In this document: in pieces, positions 50,715-60,279 of the stretch
Layout of the letters: each line of letters begins with the position of its first letter
How positions within the stretch are numbered: the first letter of the stretch is position 1
Assembly: GCF_000374865.1 (NCBI RefSeq)
Contig: NZ_KB895454.1
Span: forward strand, 248,001-312,000
Source of the DNA: Arthrobacter sp. 135MFCol5.1
GTDB taxonomy: Bacteria; Actinomycetota; Actinomycetes; Actinomycetales; Micrococcaceae
Direction: 5' to 3'
Length of the DNA stretch: 64,000 bases
Program-made: the position numbers and the translations under genes
The notes under the pieces: generated by a model
Told to the model about the DNA's origin: nothing
The model's input: only the letters and a program-made list of their open reading frames with translations
Database searches by the model: none

Positions 50715-51980
50715 ATGGCCCAACCCCAGCAGCTCCAACGCCGGCTCGGCGCCTTCGATGCCACCGCCATGGGCCTTGGCTCCATGCTGGGCGCCGGCGT
50801 GTTCGTGGTGTTCGCCCCCGCCGCAGCCCTGGCCGGCAACCTGCTGGCCTGGTCCGTGGTCCTCGCCGGTGTCGTGGCATACTGCAACGCTGTTGCCTCC
50901 GCGGCGCTTGCCGCGCGGTACCCCACCAGCGGCGGCACCTATGTCTACGGCCGGAAACAACTGGGTGAGTGGCCCGGCTTTGTCGCCGGATGGGGATTCG
51001 TCACGGGGAAGACCGCGTCCTGCGCGGCCATGGCCTTGACTTTCGGCAGTTACGTCGCACCGGGCTATGCCGTGCCGGTGGCCGTCGCTGCCGTGGTTGC
51101 CCTGACCGGCATCAACCTCTTGGGGATTACCCGCACTGCCCAGCTCACGCGGATCTTGTTGTGCGTGGTCGTGGCGTCCCTGGTGTTCGTCGGAGTTGCC
51201 GCAGTCCTTGGCCCGCATCCCGCGGCGGACGCGGCCGGTCCGGGTTCCGGTGGCCCGGCGGGGGTCCTGCCGGCAGCCGGGCTGATGTTTTTCGCCTTCG
51301 CCGGGTACGCGCGGATCGCCACACTGGGCGAAGAAGTCAAAGATCCCTCCCGCACCATTCCGCGGGCCATTCTGGCCGCGCTGGCCTCCGCCTTCACCAT
51401 CTACCTGCTGCTGGCCCTACTTTTGCAGGCCCACCTGGGAGACCGGCTCGCTGCTGCCAGGACTCCCCTCCTGGACGCGGTATTGGCATCGCAGCTGGCG
51501 GCGGGTGCACCACTGGTGCAGGTGGGCGCCGCCGCCGCATGCCTGGGCGCCCTGCTCGCGCTGATCACCGGCGTCGGACGCACGACGCTGGCCATGGCGC
51601 GGGAAGGTGACCTTCCCCGCACCCTGGCCAGGGTGGGCGGGGCGCACACCGTTCCGTTCCTCGCGGAACTGGCCGTGGCCGCCGTCGTGATCCTGCTCCT
51701 GCTGACCACGGACGTAATGACCGTGGTGGGCTTCTCAAGCTTCGGGGTGCTGGTGTATTACGCCGTTGCCAACGCCTCCGCCTACACCCTCGGTTCGCAT
51801 CCGGCCTATGCGCCGCGCTGGCTGAACGCGGCGGGCTTCCTGGGGTGCGTGGTGCTGGCCTTCACGCTGCCGCCGGCTCCCCTGCTGACCATGGCAGCGG
51901 TCCTGGCCGCGGGTATGGCCGGCCGTTGGCTGGTGCTGCGCTTCAGGCAGCGCCAGCACGGCCGGCCGCGCGGCCGCTAG
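50715..51980 (+). CDS. APC-family amino-acid permease
   Basis: A 421-residue membrane protein with about 12 hydrophobic helices. The first helix region GAFDATAMGLGSMLGAGVFV contains the unwound Gly-rich segment that binds the amino acid in APC transporters, and YPTSGGTYVYGRKQLGEWPG is also typical. ATG 50715 is chosen from hydrophobicity; GGAAAGG is 12 bases away. The substrate is unknown. It diverges from aspS and converges on hisS, with the two stop codons sharing the palindrome CTAG (51977-51980). Confidence 0.92.
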   Translation: MAQPQQLQRRLGAFDATAMGLGSMLGAGVFVVFAPAAALAGNLLAWSVVLAGVVAYCNAVASAALAARYPTSGGTYVYGRKQLGEWPGFVAGWGFVTGKTASCAAMALTFGSYVAPGYAVPVAVAAVVALTGINLLGITRTAQLTRILLCVVVASLVFVGVAAVLGPHPAADAAGPGSGGPAGVLPAAGLMFFAFAGYARIATLGEEVKDPSRTIPRAILAALASAFTIYLLLALLLQAHLGDRLAAARTPLLDAVLASQLAAGAPLVQVGAAAACLGALLALITGVGRTTLAMAREGDLPRTLARVGGAHTVPFLAELAVAAVVILLLLTTDVMTVVGFSSFGVLVYYAVANASAYTLGSHPAYAPRWLNAAGFLGCVVLAFTLPPAPLLTMAAVLAAGMAGRWLVLRFRQRQHGRPRGR

Positions 51981-53347
51981 GCCGACGCCGGTGCGGTGGC
52001 CGTGGTGCTCACCTGGACGGTGAGGTCCTCCAGCGGCGGGGCCCAGGTCTCCGGGGCTGCCACCACCTGTTCACCGGTCCGGATGTCCTTGACCTGGTGC
52101 GTGCCGTCGTCGTCCGTGAACCATACGAACGGGATTCCGCGCCGGTCGGCGAACTTGATCTGCTTGCCGAATTTCTCCGCTTTCGCCGCGACCTCCGTGG
52201 GGATGCCCCTGCTGCGAAGCAAAGCAGCAACATCCTGCGCTGCGCCCCAGCTGTCGTCGTGGCTCAGGGCCACCAGCACGGCGGTGGGCACGGAACGGGA
52301 GGCCCTGGCCATGTCCTGGCTGAGGATACGGGACACAAGGCGGGTGACGCCGATGGACAGGCCAACCCCGGGGAACTTGCGGCTACCCTTGGACGCCAGT
52401 GCATCGTAGCGGCCGCCGGAGCAGATCGATCCCAGCTGTTCATGGCCTACCAGGACGGTCTCCACGACAGTGCCCGTGTAGTAGTCCAGGCCGCGGGCGA
52501 TGCTCAGGTCCGCCAACACCTTGCCGGGGGCGCGCTGCACGGCGGCATCGATCACCTGCTCCAGTTCATCCAGGCCCTCGTCCAGGAGCTCGTCGCTGAC
52601 GCCCAGGGCGCGGACCTTCGCCACGAACGAGGTGTCTTCTGTGCGGATGGCCGCCAGCTGCAGCGCCTTGGCTGCCTGCTCGTCGGTGGCACCGAGCTCT
52701 GTCTTCAGCAGCTCCGCCACCTTGGCGGGACCGATTTTTTCGAGCTTGTCGATGCTGCGCAGCACGCCCGCGGTGTCATCGAGCCCGATCCCCCGGTAGA
52801 AGCCTTCAGCCAGCTTGCGGTTGTTGATCCGGAGCCGGAAGTCCGGGATGGGAAGCGCGCTGAGCGCCTCAGCGATCACCAGGGCAATCTCCACGTCGTA
52901 GCGGAACGGCAACTCACCGTCGCCCACAACATCGATGTCCGCTTGGGTGAACTCCCGGGCCCGGCCTTCCTGGGGCCGCTCGCCGCGCCACACCTTCTGG
53001 ATCTGGTACCGGCGGAACGGGAACGCCAGGTACCCGGCGTTTTCCACGACGTACCGGGCAAACGGGACCGTCAGGTCAAAATGCAGGGCAAGGGCGTGTG
53101 GATCGGCCTTGCCGCCCTTGACGGGGTTGTCGCTCTCGTCCTCCTGCAGCCTGCTGAGTCCGTACACTTCCTTGTCGATCTCTCCCTTGCGCAACAACTG
53201 GCCCACCGTTTCCACGGCGCGGGTTTCGATCGAGGCAAACCCGTGCAGTTCAAAGACCCGGCGCAGGGTATCGAGCACGTGCAGCTCCACCAGCCGCTCC
53301 TCGGGAAGCCACTCGGGGAATCCGGACAGGGAGGCGGTGCGTGCCAT
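51977..53347 (-). CDS. hisS: Histidyl-tRNA synthetase
   Basis: HisRS charges tRNA-His. Class II motifs include ALHFDLTVPFARYV and the His-specific ARGLDYYTGTVVE, with SGGRYDALASKGS; the C-terminal anticodon domain is present. ATG 53347 follows AAGGAG at 9 bases and gives 456 residues; the frame is open 31 codons upstream but with no ribosome site. It overlaps the convergent permease by 4 bp. Confidence 0.96.
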   Translation of the reverse strand: MARTASLSGFPEWLPEERLVELHVLDTLRRVFELHGFASIETRAVETVGQLLRKGEIDKEVYGLSRLQEDESDNPVKGGKADPHALALHFDLTVPFARYVVENAGYLAFPFRRYQIQKVWRGERPQEGRAREFTQADIDVVGDGELPFRYDVEIALVIAEALSALPIPDFRLRINNRKLAEGFYRGIGLDDTAGVLRSIDKLEKIGPAKVAELLKTELGATDEQAAKALQLAAIRTEDTSFVAKVRALGVSDELLDEGLDELEQVIDAAVQRAPGKVLADLSIARGLDYYTGTVVETVLVGHEQLGSICSGGRYDALASKGSRKFPGVGLSIGVTRLVSRILSQDMARASRSVPTAVLVALSHDDSWGAAQDVAALLRSRGIPTEVAAKAEKFGKQIKFADRRGIPFVWFTDDDGTHQVKDIRTGEQVVAAPETWAPPLEDLTVQVSTTATAPASA

Positions 53348-53436
53348 GGGGAAAGTTCTCCTTACGGTGAAAGGTGCGCCGGGGGCTGCCCGCGCGCCGC
53401 TCCAAGGCGACGTTCGGCGGCAGCACAGCCAGCCAT

Positions 53437-53467
53437 GCATAAACTATGTGCGGCAGCCAGTTTATGC
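53437..53467. promoter_or_regulatory. Inverted repeat between hisS and the cyclophilin gene, likely divergent promoters
   Basis: Perfect 9-bp arms GCATAAACT and AGTTTATGC are 13 bp apart in the 226-bp gap 53348-53573. Each arm contains TAAACT, a fair -10 hexamer, on opposite strands, so the repeat may be two divergent -10 elements or an operator. Nothing else gene-like is seen in the gap. Confidence 0.4.
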
Positions 53468-53573
53468 GCCATCCGTGTGCATCTCTAATGCAGCGGACCG
53501 GCGCTGATGGCGGCCCCACCTGCGCCCGGCGGCCATCCGCCGGGCATCAGCAGCCCGACGACGAGGAGGACCC

Positions 53574-54392
53574 TTGGCGGCCAGTTCACGCAGTGCCCGC
53601 GAAACAAAACGGCGCATCCAGCAAATGGAGGCCAAGCGCGAGCTGCGGCGCAGCCAGGAGAAGCGGCGCAAACGCGACAACCTCGTGGCCGCCGGCGCGG
53701 GAGCCGCCGCCGTCGCGCTCGCCGTCGTGCTTCAACTCACCGCCTTCGCCGGAAATCCCACCGAGGACGAATACGCTGCCGCGCAGGCCGGGCTGACCGA
53801 CCCGTCGGCGTCCGCAAGCGCCTCCGCCACCCCGTCTCCGCAAGTATCCAACGGGGCGAACATTCCCGCAGCCGAGACCGCCGCCGGCAAGACATTCTCC
53901 GGTGAGCTGTCGCTGAACGGCAGCCCCCTTGGCGTGGAAGTGGACGGCACCAAGGCGCCCCAAGCGGCCGCAGTGTTCAAGTCACTCAGCGACCAAGGCT
54001 TTTTCAACGGCAAGACCTGCCACCGCTTGACCACAGCGGACCAGTTCGGTGTCCTGCAATGCGGCTCCGCCAACGGTGACGGCCAGGGTGACCCGAACTA
54101 CACCTGGGGCCCCTTGGAAAATGCCCCTGCCGACAACAAATATCCCGCAGGAACCATCGCCGTGGCGCGGAGCGGCAACAACGCCTACGGAAACGGCACG
54201 CAGTTCTTCATTGTCTACAAGGACACTGTCATCAATCCTGACTCTGCCGGCGGCTACACGGTGGTGGGCAAAGTGACCTCCGGGCTGGACGCAGTGACCA
54301 AGATTGCCGCCGCAGGTATTAAGCCCGGGGCCAGTGACACAGACGGCGCACCGATCCAACCAGTCACGATAGACTCGTTTTCTCTGAAGTAG
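53574..54392 (+). CDS. Membrane-anchored cyclophilin-type peptidyl-prolyl isomerase
   Basis: The 272-residue protein has a basic N-terminus (SRSARETKRRIQQMEAKREL), one membrane helix (about residues 40-58), a Ser/Ala/Pro linker, and a diverged cyclophilin domain (FNGKTCHRLTTADQFGVLQC, AGTIAVARSGNNAYGNGTQF, FFIVYKDT). The active-site Arg of the HR pair and the GTQFFI motif remain. Folding of exported proteins is the likely role. TTG 53574 follows GAGGAGGA at 3 bases. Such genes often lie near rel and hisS in actinobacteria, as here. Confidence 0.92.
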   Translation: MAASSRSARETKRRIQQMEAKRELRRSQEKRRKRDNLVAAGAGAAAVALAVVLQLTAFAGNPTEDEYAAAQAGLTDPSASASASATPSPQVSNGANIPAAETAAGKTFSGELSLNGSPLGVEVDGTKAPQAAAVFKSLSDQGFFNGKTCHRLTTADQFGVLQCGSANGDGQGDPNYTWGPLENAPADNKYPAGTIAVARSGNNAYGNGTQFFIVYKDTVINPDSAGGYTVVGKVTSGLDAVTKIAAAGIKPGASDTDGAPIQPVTIDSFSLK

Positions 54393-54459
54393 GACGCCGG
54401 GCCCAAGCGGACACGGTGCAGTACGTGAGTATTTCCCTCCAAGCGAAAGACTTTTAGCG

Positions 54460-55977
54460 GTGACAGACAGTCAGAAATCCGACGAAACAGCAACAGACCT
54501 GACCGTGGCGGCGGCCTCGGACACCAGCGAAGGCGCCGGCACCGAAGCAACCAACCCACCGGCATCCGCAGCCCCGGAAGAGGCCGCTCCCGAGGAAACG
54601 CCTTCCGCAGCACCTGCTGCGGGCCCCCGGCCTTCCGCGCCTTCTCCTGCCGCGTTTGCGTCGCGCCCGAAGCCTGCTGCAGCCGCTCCTGCCGCCGCAC
54701 CCGTTCCTGCCGCTCCCAGCACGTCCGTCGCCGAGGCCTCCAAGTGGGGCCGGGTGGAAGGGGACGGCCACGTTTACCTGACGATCGACGGCGGTGAGCA
54801 CCCGGTTGGGCAGTACCCCGGCGTCAGCGGCGAGGAAGCCCTGATCTACTTCGCCCGGAAGTACGACGACGTCGTGGCACAGATCGTGCTCCTGGAACAG
54901 CGGGTCAGCTCCAAGGCTCCCAGCACTGACATGCAGAAGACCGTGACCCACCTGCACGAGCAGCTCGCCGAGCGGAACATGGTGGGCGACCTCCGCGCCG
55001 CCGAGGCCAGGCTGGAAAAGCTGGCCGGCCAGATCACGGAACTCGAGAAAGCCGAAAAGGCCGAGCACGACGCCGTCCGCGCCGCCGAACTCGCGGCCAG
55101 GGAAGCCATCGTGGCTGAAGCGGAGGAGATCTCCGGCCAGGATCCCGCGCAGACGCAGTGGAAGACTTCCAGTGCCCGGATGAACGAGTTGTTCGAGAAC
55201 TGGAAGGCCGCGCAGAAGAGCGGTGTCCGGCTGGGCCGCAGCAACGAGGATGCACTGTGGAAGCGGTTCAGGGCTGCACGTACCGTCTTCGACCGCCACC
55301 GCAGGGCGTATTTCTCGCAGCTGGACAGCAACAACTCGGCGGCCAAGGCCGCCAAGGAGAAGCTGATCGCCGAGGCTGAGGCGCTGTCCACCTCGACGGA
55401 CTGGGGCTTCGCCGCCGGAGAGTACCGCCGGCTAATGGACCAGTGGAAGGCATCGCCGCGCGCCAGCCGGAAGGACGACGACGCACTGTGGGCCCGGTTC
55501 CGCGCCGCCCAGGACGTGTTCTTCACCTCCCGCCAGGCTGCCAACGACGAGATTGACCAGGAGTACACGGCCAACCTCGCCGTCAAGGAGGAGCTGCTGG
55601 CTGAGGCCAACGCGATCCTCCCGGTGAATGACCTCGCGGCCGCAAAGAAGGCACTGCAGTCCGTCCGTGACCGTTGGGAAGAAGCAGGCAAGGTGCCCCG
55701 GGCAGACATGGGCCGGATTGAAGCAGGCCTGCGGAAGGTGGAGGACGCCGTCCGCCACGCCGAGGAAGAGCAGTGGCAGCGGTCCAACCCGGAGCGCAAG
55801 GCCCGCACCAACAGCGCCCTGTCACAGCTGGAGTCCGCCATTGCAGGGCTCCAGGAGGACCTCGCAAAGGCAGAGAAGAGCGGCGACCAGCGCAAGATCA
55901 AGGCCGCCCAGGAAGCCCTCGAAGCCCGCCAGGCATGGCTGGACCAGATCCAGCGCTCGGCCAGCGAGCTGTCCTGA
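54460..55977 (+). CDS. DUF349 coiled-coil protein
   Basis: A 505-residue soluble protein. Residues 1-85 are low-complexity Ala/Pro/Ser; from about 90 there is a small globular part (GRVEGDGHVYLTIDGGEHPV), a coiled coil (about 140-215), then several DUF349 repeats marked by W-K-x-FRAARxxFFxxR patterns (NEDALWKRFRAARTVFDRHR, and DDDALWARFRAAQDVFFTSR). The function is unknown. GTG 54460 is the start, without a strong ribosome site. It is followed by a strong terminator and lies near rel. Confidence 0.9.
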   Translation: MTDSQKSDETATDLTVAAASDTSEGAGTEATNPPASAAPEEAAPEETPSAAPAAGPRPSAPSPAAFASRPKPAAAAPAAAPVPAAPSTSVAEASKWGRVEGDGHVYLTIDGGEHPVGQYPGVSGEEALIYFARKYDDVVAQIVLLEQRVSSKAPSTDMQKTVTHLHEQLAERNMVGDLRAAEARLEKLAGQITELEKAEKAEHDAVRAAELAAREAIVAEAEEISGQDPAQTQWKTSSARMNELFENWKAAQKSGVRLGRSNEDALWKRFRAARTVFDRHRRAYFSQLDSNNSAAKAAKEKLIAEAEALSTSTDWGFAAGEYRRLMDQWKASPRASRKDDDALWARFRAAQDVFFTSRQAANDEIDQEYTANLAVKEELLAEANAILPVNDLAAAKKALQSVRDRWEEAGKVPRADMGRIEAGLRKVEDAVRHAEEEQWQRSNPERKARTNSALSQLESAIAGLQEDLAKAEKSGDQRKIKAAQEALEARQAWLDQIQRSASELS

Positions 55978-55997
55978 CGCTTCCCCTGACTGACGCG

Positions 55998-56034
55998 GGC
56001 CCGGTCCGGTTATCCACATAACCCGGACCGGGCC
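55998..56034 (+). terminator. Terminator after the DUF349 gene
   Basis: Arms GGCCCGGTCCGGTTAT and ATAACCCGGACCGGGCC pair with a single bulged C and a 4-base loop. The loop region contains TTATCCACA, a perfect DnaA-box sequence, most likely by chance. Confidence 0.75.
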
Positions 56035-56070
56035 TGTGCTCGTTAACGGCCATCCGGGCAGGATAGGGAC

Positions 56071-56844
56071 ATGGCCACAGCACCAGTTCCTCCGGCTCCC
56101 GGGCAACCCAGCACTTCCGTTGCGGGCACTCCCGGTGCAGGCAGCCAACTCCAGGGCACAGACGCCGCCTCAGCGCCCCGTTTTCCGGAGCTCTACGCCC
56201 CCGGGGCTCCCTTTGCTGCGCCCGAACTGCAGTCACTCGCCGCCGACGGTCTGCTGGCCCGGTTCCACCAACACGGCTACACCCTGCCCGGGATGCCCGC
56301 CTCGCCGAAGCTCCGGGCCCGGGCGGCCGCCGCAGTGGTCCCCGCGGCGGTACGGCAACGTGTGGTGGCCGGCCGGATGACCGCTGCCTGGATCTTCGGT
56401 TGTGCCGCGGAACCTGACCGGCTTGCACTGCTGGTGGATACGAAACGGAGGGTATCGAGCCTGCGGAACACGCGCGGCTGCACCCTTCACGAAGTGAAGC
56501 TTGGTCCGCTCGATGTCATCAGCCTGGGCGGGCTGATGGTCTCCACCCCGCTGCGGACGGCGCTGGATATTGCCCTCCACGTGGAAGCGGAACGAGCCCT
56601 GCCTGCCCTCACGGCCTTACTGGCCAGGCCGCAGCAGGACGTGGGACTCCGGCTGCTTGTCCGTGCCATCGAAGCCACACCCCGGGTTCCCCACAAGCGG
56701 GCAGCGCTGGAAAAACTGGCGCTGCTAGCTCCGGCGCTTGTTCCCGGTGGTGCGGTAGACATCGAACACGCCGTCGATCCGTCGGACCGCGCTCAACACG
56801 TGGCTGAGGTACTTGGGGTCGCCCATTTCAAAAGCGAACTTTGA
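56071..56844 (+). CDS. AbiEi-like orphan protein, 3' end antisense to rel
   Basis: A 257-residue protein. Residues about 85-190 ([47 protein letters not shown]) resemble the C-terminal domain of AbiEi-family antitoxins; the usual N-terminal winged helix is not evident, and no AbiEii toxin gene is adjacent. ATG 56071 follows AGGATAGGGAC. The last 40 codons (56725-56844) lie opposite the 3' end of rel, so the original stop was probably lost and the C-terminus is a rel shadow. Function is unknown; a nuclease or DNA-binding role cannot be claimed. Confidence 0.65.
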   Translation: MATAPVPPAPGQPSTSVAGTPGAGSQLQGTDAASAPRFPELYAPGAPFAAPELQSLAADGLLARFHQHGYTLPGMPASPKLRARAAAAVVPAAVRQRVVAGRMTAAWIFGCAAEPDRLALLVDTKRRVSSLRNTRGCTLHEVKLGPLDVISLGGLMVSTPLRTALDIALHVEAERALPALTALLARPQQDVGLRLLVRAIEATPRVPHKRAALEKLALLAPALVPGGAVDIEHAVDPSDRAQHVAEVLGVAHFKSEL

Positions 56845-59136
56845 GATGGCCACCCGGTCGGTGGACGTGTGGACACTGGCCGCCAGGATGTTCACGTGGT
56901 TCTCCGACAAGACGCGGGTGACATCGGAGAGCAGCGATTTGCGGTCGAGCGCCTCTACCTGGATTTCCACCAGGAACACGCTTGACTGGGTGGGCGCCCA
57001 GTCAACGTCCACGATCCGGTCGGGCTGGTCCTTGAGGTCCGAGATGTTGGTGCAGTCGGTGCGGTGCACGGAAACGCCCGAACCCCTGGTCACGAACCCG
57101 AGGATGGGATCCGGCGGCACGGGGGTACAGCACCGGGCCAGCTTCACCCAGACGTCGCCCACGCCGCGGACCACCACGCCGGAATCGGAGAAGCGGGCCT
57201 TGGTGACCTGGGTGGGGATGCTGACCTCTTCGACGTCATCATCGGCGCTTTCGTTGCCGCCCAGGCTCTCGATGAGCTTCTCCATGACGGACTGGGCCGA
57301 CGTGTGGCCGTCACCCACGCCAGCGTAGAGGCCGGAGATGTCGGTGTACTTGAACTCCTCGGCCACGGCGGCCAGGGCCTCGTGGGTCATCAGCCGCTGC
57401 AGCGGAAGGTTCTGCTTCCGCATGGCGCGGGTCAGCAGTTCCTTGCCGCGGTCGATCGCCTCTTCGCGGCGTTCCTTGCTGAACCACTGCCGGATCTTGT
57501 TGCGGGCCCGCGCGCTTTTAACGAAGTGCTGCCAGTCCTGGCTGGGGCCGGCGCCCTCGGCTTTCGAGGTGAAGATCTCCACCCAGTCGCCGTGATTCAG
57601 TTCGCTGTTGAGCGGAACCAGCTTCCCGTTGACCCGGGCGCCGATGGTTCGGTGCCCCACCTCGGTGTGCACGGCGTAGGCGAAGTCAACGGGTGTCGAT
57701 CCCGCCGGCAACGCCATGACCTCGCCCTTGGGGGTGAAGACGAACACTTCGCGGGCGTTGATTTCAAAGCGGAGCGAGTCCAGGAACTCTCCCGGATCGG
57801 ACGTTTCCTGCTGCCAGTCCACCAGGGAGCGCAGCCAGCCCATGTCGCCGTCGCGCGGGCTCCCGGGGCCGACGGCGGTGCGGTTCGGCTGGTCTTTGTA
57901 TTTCCAGTGTGCGGCCACGCCGTATTCGGCCCGGCGGTGCATTTCGTGCGTGCGGATCTGGATTTCCACCGGCTTGCCGCCGGGGCCGATCACGGTGGTG
58001 TGCAGGGACTGGTACATGTTGAATTTGGGCATCGCGATGTAATCCTTGAACCTGCCAGGCAGCGGGTTCCAGCGCGAATGCATGGTGCCCAGGGCTGCAT
58101 AACAGTCCCGGACGGAGTCCACCAGGACACGGACACCCATGAGGTCATTGATGTCGTCAAAGTCCTTGTCGCGGACAATCATCTTTTGGTAGATCGAGTA
58201 ATAGTGCTTGGGCCGGCCGGTGATGGTGGCCTTGATGCGGGCGGCACGCAGGTCCTCGGTGATCTGGTCGCGGATGACGCCCAGGCTCTTTTCCCGCTCG
58301 GGGGTCCGGTCCCCCACCATCCGGACAATCTCTTCGTACACCTTGGGATAGAGCGCCGCGAAGGACAGGTCCTCCAACTCCCATTTGATGGTGTTCATGC
58401 CCAGGCGGTGCGCGAGCGGAGCGAAAATCTCCAGGGTCTCCCGCGCCTTGCGGGCTGACGACTCAGCGGACACGAACCGCCAGGTGCGCGCATTGTGCAG
58501 CCGGTCCGCCAGCTTGATCATCAGCACCCGGATGTCCTTGGCCATGGCGACGACCATCTTGCGGACCGTCTCGGACTGGGCGGCTTCGCCGAAACTGACC
58601 TTGTCCAGTTTGGTCACGCCGTCCACCAGCATGGCCACTTCGGGCCCGAAGTCCCGCTTCAGGTCCGCCAGGGTATAGGGGGTGTCCTCCACGGTGTCAT
58701 GCAGCAGGGCCGCTGCCAGGGTGGTGCCGCTGAGCCCTAGTTCTGCCAGGATGGTGGCGACGGCCACTGGGTGGGTGATGTAGGGGTCGCCACTCTTGCG
58801 TTTTTGCCCGCGGTGGCTTCGCTCGGCGACATCGAACGCGCGCTGGATGAGGTCGAAGTCCTCTTTGGGATTGTTGGCCCGGACCGTCCGCAGCAGTGGT
58901 TCGAGGATGGGCGAGTATGTGGCCGTCCCCCGTCCGGTCAGGCGGGCAAGCCGGGACCTGGTGCGCTCACGGCGGCCGGGAAACGTCGCGCGCGAGCCTG
59001 AATTGTCCACGGGAACCAACGATCCGGGGCGCGCCGAAGATGCCATACCGGCCTGTATACCGGCAGGATTCTTATCATCCTCTGCCGTAGGCGCCGACGC
59101 CGATCGTTCTTCCAATGAAGCACCCCTCACCACCAT
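56725..59136 (-). CDS. rel: Bifunctional (p)ppGpp synthetase/hydrolase
   Basis: Rel makes and degrades (p)ppGpp in the stringent response. The order is: HD hydrolase domain ([16 protein letters not shown], His-Asp at 146-147), synthetase domain ([59 protein letters not shown]), TGS ([20 protein letters not shown]), zinc-finger and C-terminal ACT ([20 protein letters not shown]). It is complete at 803 residues. ATG 59136 follows GGGG by 7 bases; residue 31 Met is an alternative. Its 3' end overlaps the convergent AbiEi-like gene by 120 bp. Confidence 0.97.
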   Translation of the reverse strand: MVVRGASLEERSASAPTAEDDKNPAGIQAGMASSARPGSLVPVDNSGSRATFPGRRERTRSRLARLTGRGTATYSPILEPLLRTVRANNPKEDFDLIQRAFDVAERSHRGQKRKSGDPYITHPVAVATILAELGLSGTTLAAALLHDTVEDTPYTLADLKRDFGPEVAMLVDGVTKLDKVSFGEAAQSETVRKMVVAMAKDIRVLMIKLADRLHNARTWRFVSAESSARKARETLEIFAPLAHRLGMNTIKWELEDLSFAALYPKVYEEIVRMVGDRTPEREKSLGVIRDQITEDLRAARIKATITGRPKHYYSIYQKMIVRDKDFDDINDLMGVRVLVDSVRDCYAALGTMHSRWNPLPGRFKDYIAMPKFNMYQSLHTTVIGPGGKPVEIQIRTHEMHRRAEYGVAAHWKYKDQPNRTAVGPGSPRDGDMGWLRSLVDWQQETSDPGEFLDSLRFEINAREVFVFTPKGEVMALPAGSTPVDFAYAVHTEVGHRTIGARVNGKLVPLNSELNHGDWVEIFTSKAEGAGPSQDWQHFVKSARARNKIRQWFSKERREEAIDRGKELLTRAMRKQNLPLQRLMTHEALAAVAEEFKYTDISGLYAGVGDGHTSAQSVMEKLIESLGGNESADDDVEEVSIPTQVTKARFSDSGVVVRGVGDVWVKLARCCTPVPPDPILGFVTRGSGVSVHRTDCTNISDLKDQPDRIVDVDWAPTQSSVFLVEIQVEALDRKSLLSDVTRVLSENHVNILAASVHTSTDRVAISKFAFEMGDPKYLSHVLSAVRRIDGVFDVYRTTGNKRRS

Positions 59137-59195
59137 TTAATTACCCCAGTCTATTCCCCAAGGCAGTGACTTTTATAACCGGCCCCGCATATGCG

Positions 59196-59232
59196 AAGAC
59201 CGGGCAACGCAGAGGATGCGTTGCCCGGTCTT
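59196..59232 (-). terminator. secDF terminator
   Basis: A perfect 16-bp stem AAGACCGGGCAACGCA / TGCGTTGCCCGGTCTT with a 5-base loop lies 30 bases after the secF stop, separating secDF from rel on the same strand. Confidence 0.85.
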
Positions 59233-59262
59233 TCGGGAGTAACGGGTGCCGTTGGCGGCGGA

Positions 59263-60279
59263 TCAGGCCTGGGCCGGCGAGGCCGGAACTGGCCGTTCCG
59301 GCGCACCCGCCCGCCGTTGTTCCACGCGCCGCGCCTGCTTGACGAGGTCCGGTTCGCCCTGGCGGAGCCACGCGTACATCGGAGCGGCCACGAAGATGGT
59401 CGCGGCGGTGCCGATGAGGATGCCGACGAACAAGGCCAGCGACAGGTCGCGCAGGGTTCCCGCACCCAGGAGCCCGGCCCCGATGAAGAGGATGGCTCCG
59501 ACGGGGAGGATGGCCACCATCATGGTGTTGATGGAACGGACCAGGGTTTGGTTGACGGCAAGATTGACCTCCTCGCCGAAGGTCCGGCGGGTGGAGGCAT
59601 CAATGCCGGAGGTGTTTTCCCGGATCTTGTCGAAGACCACCACGGTGTCATACAGCGAGTAGCTGAGAACCGTGAGGAAGCCGATGATGGCCGACGGCGT
59701 GACCTCAAAGTCGCTGAGGGCGTAGACCCCGGCGGTGATGAACATCGTCACCGCCATGCCGGCAAGAGCCGACAGCGACATCTTCCAGGTGCGGAAGTAG
59801 AGGGCCATCAGCAACGCCGCGAGGAGCACGAAGACCGCCAGGCCGATCAACGCCTGCTTGGTCACGTCAGCACCCCAGGTGGGACCGACGAACGTGGATG
59901 TCACTTCGTTGTCGGTGACTCCGTAGGCCGTGGTCAGGCCTTGCTTGATCTTAAGGGTTTCGTCATCGGTCAGCTTGTCGGTCTGGATCCGCATGGTGTT
60001 GCCCGCGACGTTCGCCACGCGGGGGACACTGCCGGCCACCACATCGGTGACGGCGCGCTCACCCACGGTGGCGTCGGTCGTCTTAACATTGGAGACCGTG
60101 AATTCAGAGCCGCCCCGGAATTCGATGCCGAGGTTGAAGCCGCCCTTGGCCACCGGGATGAGGATGGACAGGGCCACTGCCACGGCAGCGATGAGGAACC
60201 AGATCTTCTTGGCGCCCACAAAGTCGTAGGAGCGCTTTCCGGTGTAGAGCTCGTTACCAAAACTGGCGAAGCCTGACAT
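59263..60279 (-). CDS. secF: Protein translocase subunit SecF
   Basis: SecF works with SecD to pull exported proteins across the membrane using the proton gradient. The 338 residues have six membrane helices; the conserved GIEFRGGSEF lies in the first periplasmic region and YSLYDTVVVFDKIREN in TM4. The C-terminus is Ala/Pro-rich. ATG 60279 overlaps the secD stop by one base. Confidence 0.97.
   Translation of the reverse strand: MSGFASFGNELYTGKRSYDFVGAKKIWFLIAAVAVALSILIPVAKGGFNLGIEFRGGSEFTVSNVKTTDATVGERAVTDVVAGSVPRVANVAGNTMRIQTDKLTDDETLKIKQGLTTAYGVTDNEVTSTFVGPTWGADVTKQALIGLAVFVLLAALLMALYFRTWKMSLSALAGMAVTMFITAGVYALSDFEVTPSAIIGFLTVLSYSLYDTVVVFDKIRENTSGIDASTRRTFGEEVNLAVNQTLVRSINTMMVAILPVGAILFIGAGLLGAGTLRDLSLALFVGILIGTAATIFVAAPMYAWLRQGEPDLVKQARRVEQRRAGAPERPVPASPAQA

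Noticed and set aside
56010..56018. Perfect DnaA box TTATCCACA
   Set aside because: It is single and falls in the loop and upper stem of a terminator after the DUF349 gene. No cluster of boxes or AT-rich unwinding region is nearby, so it is not an origin.
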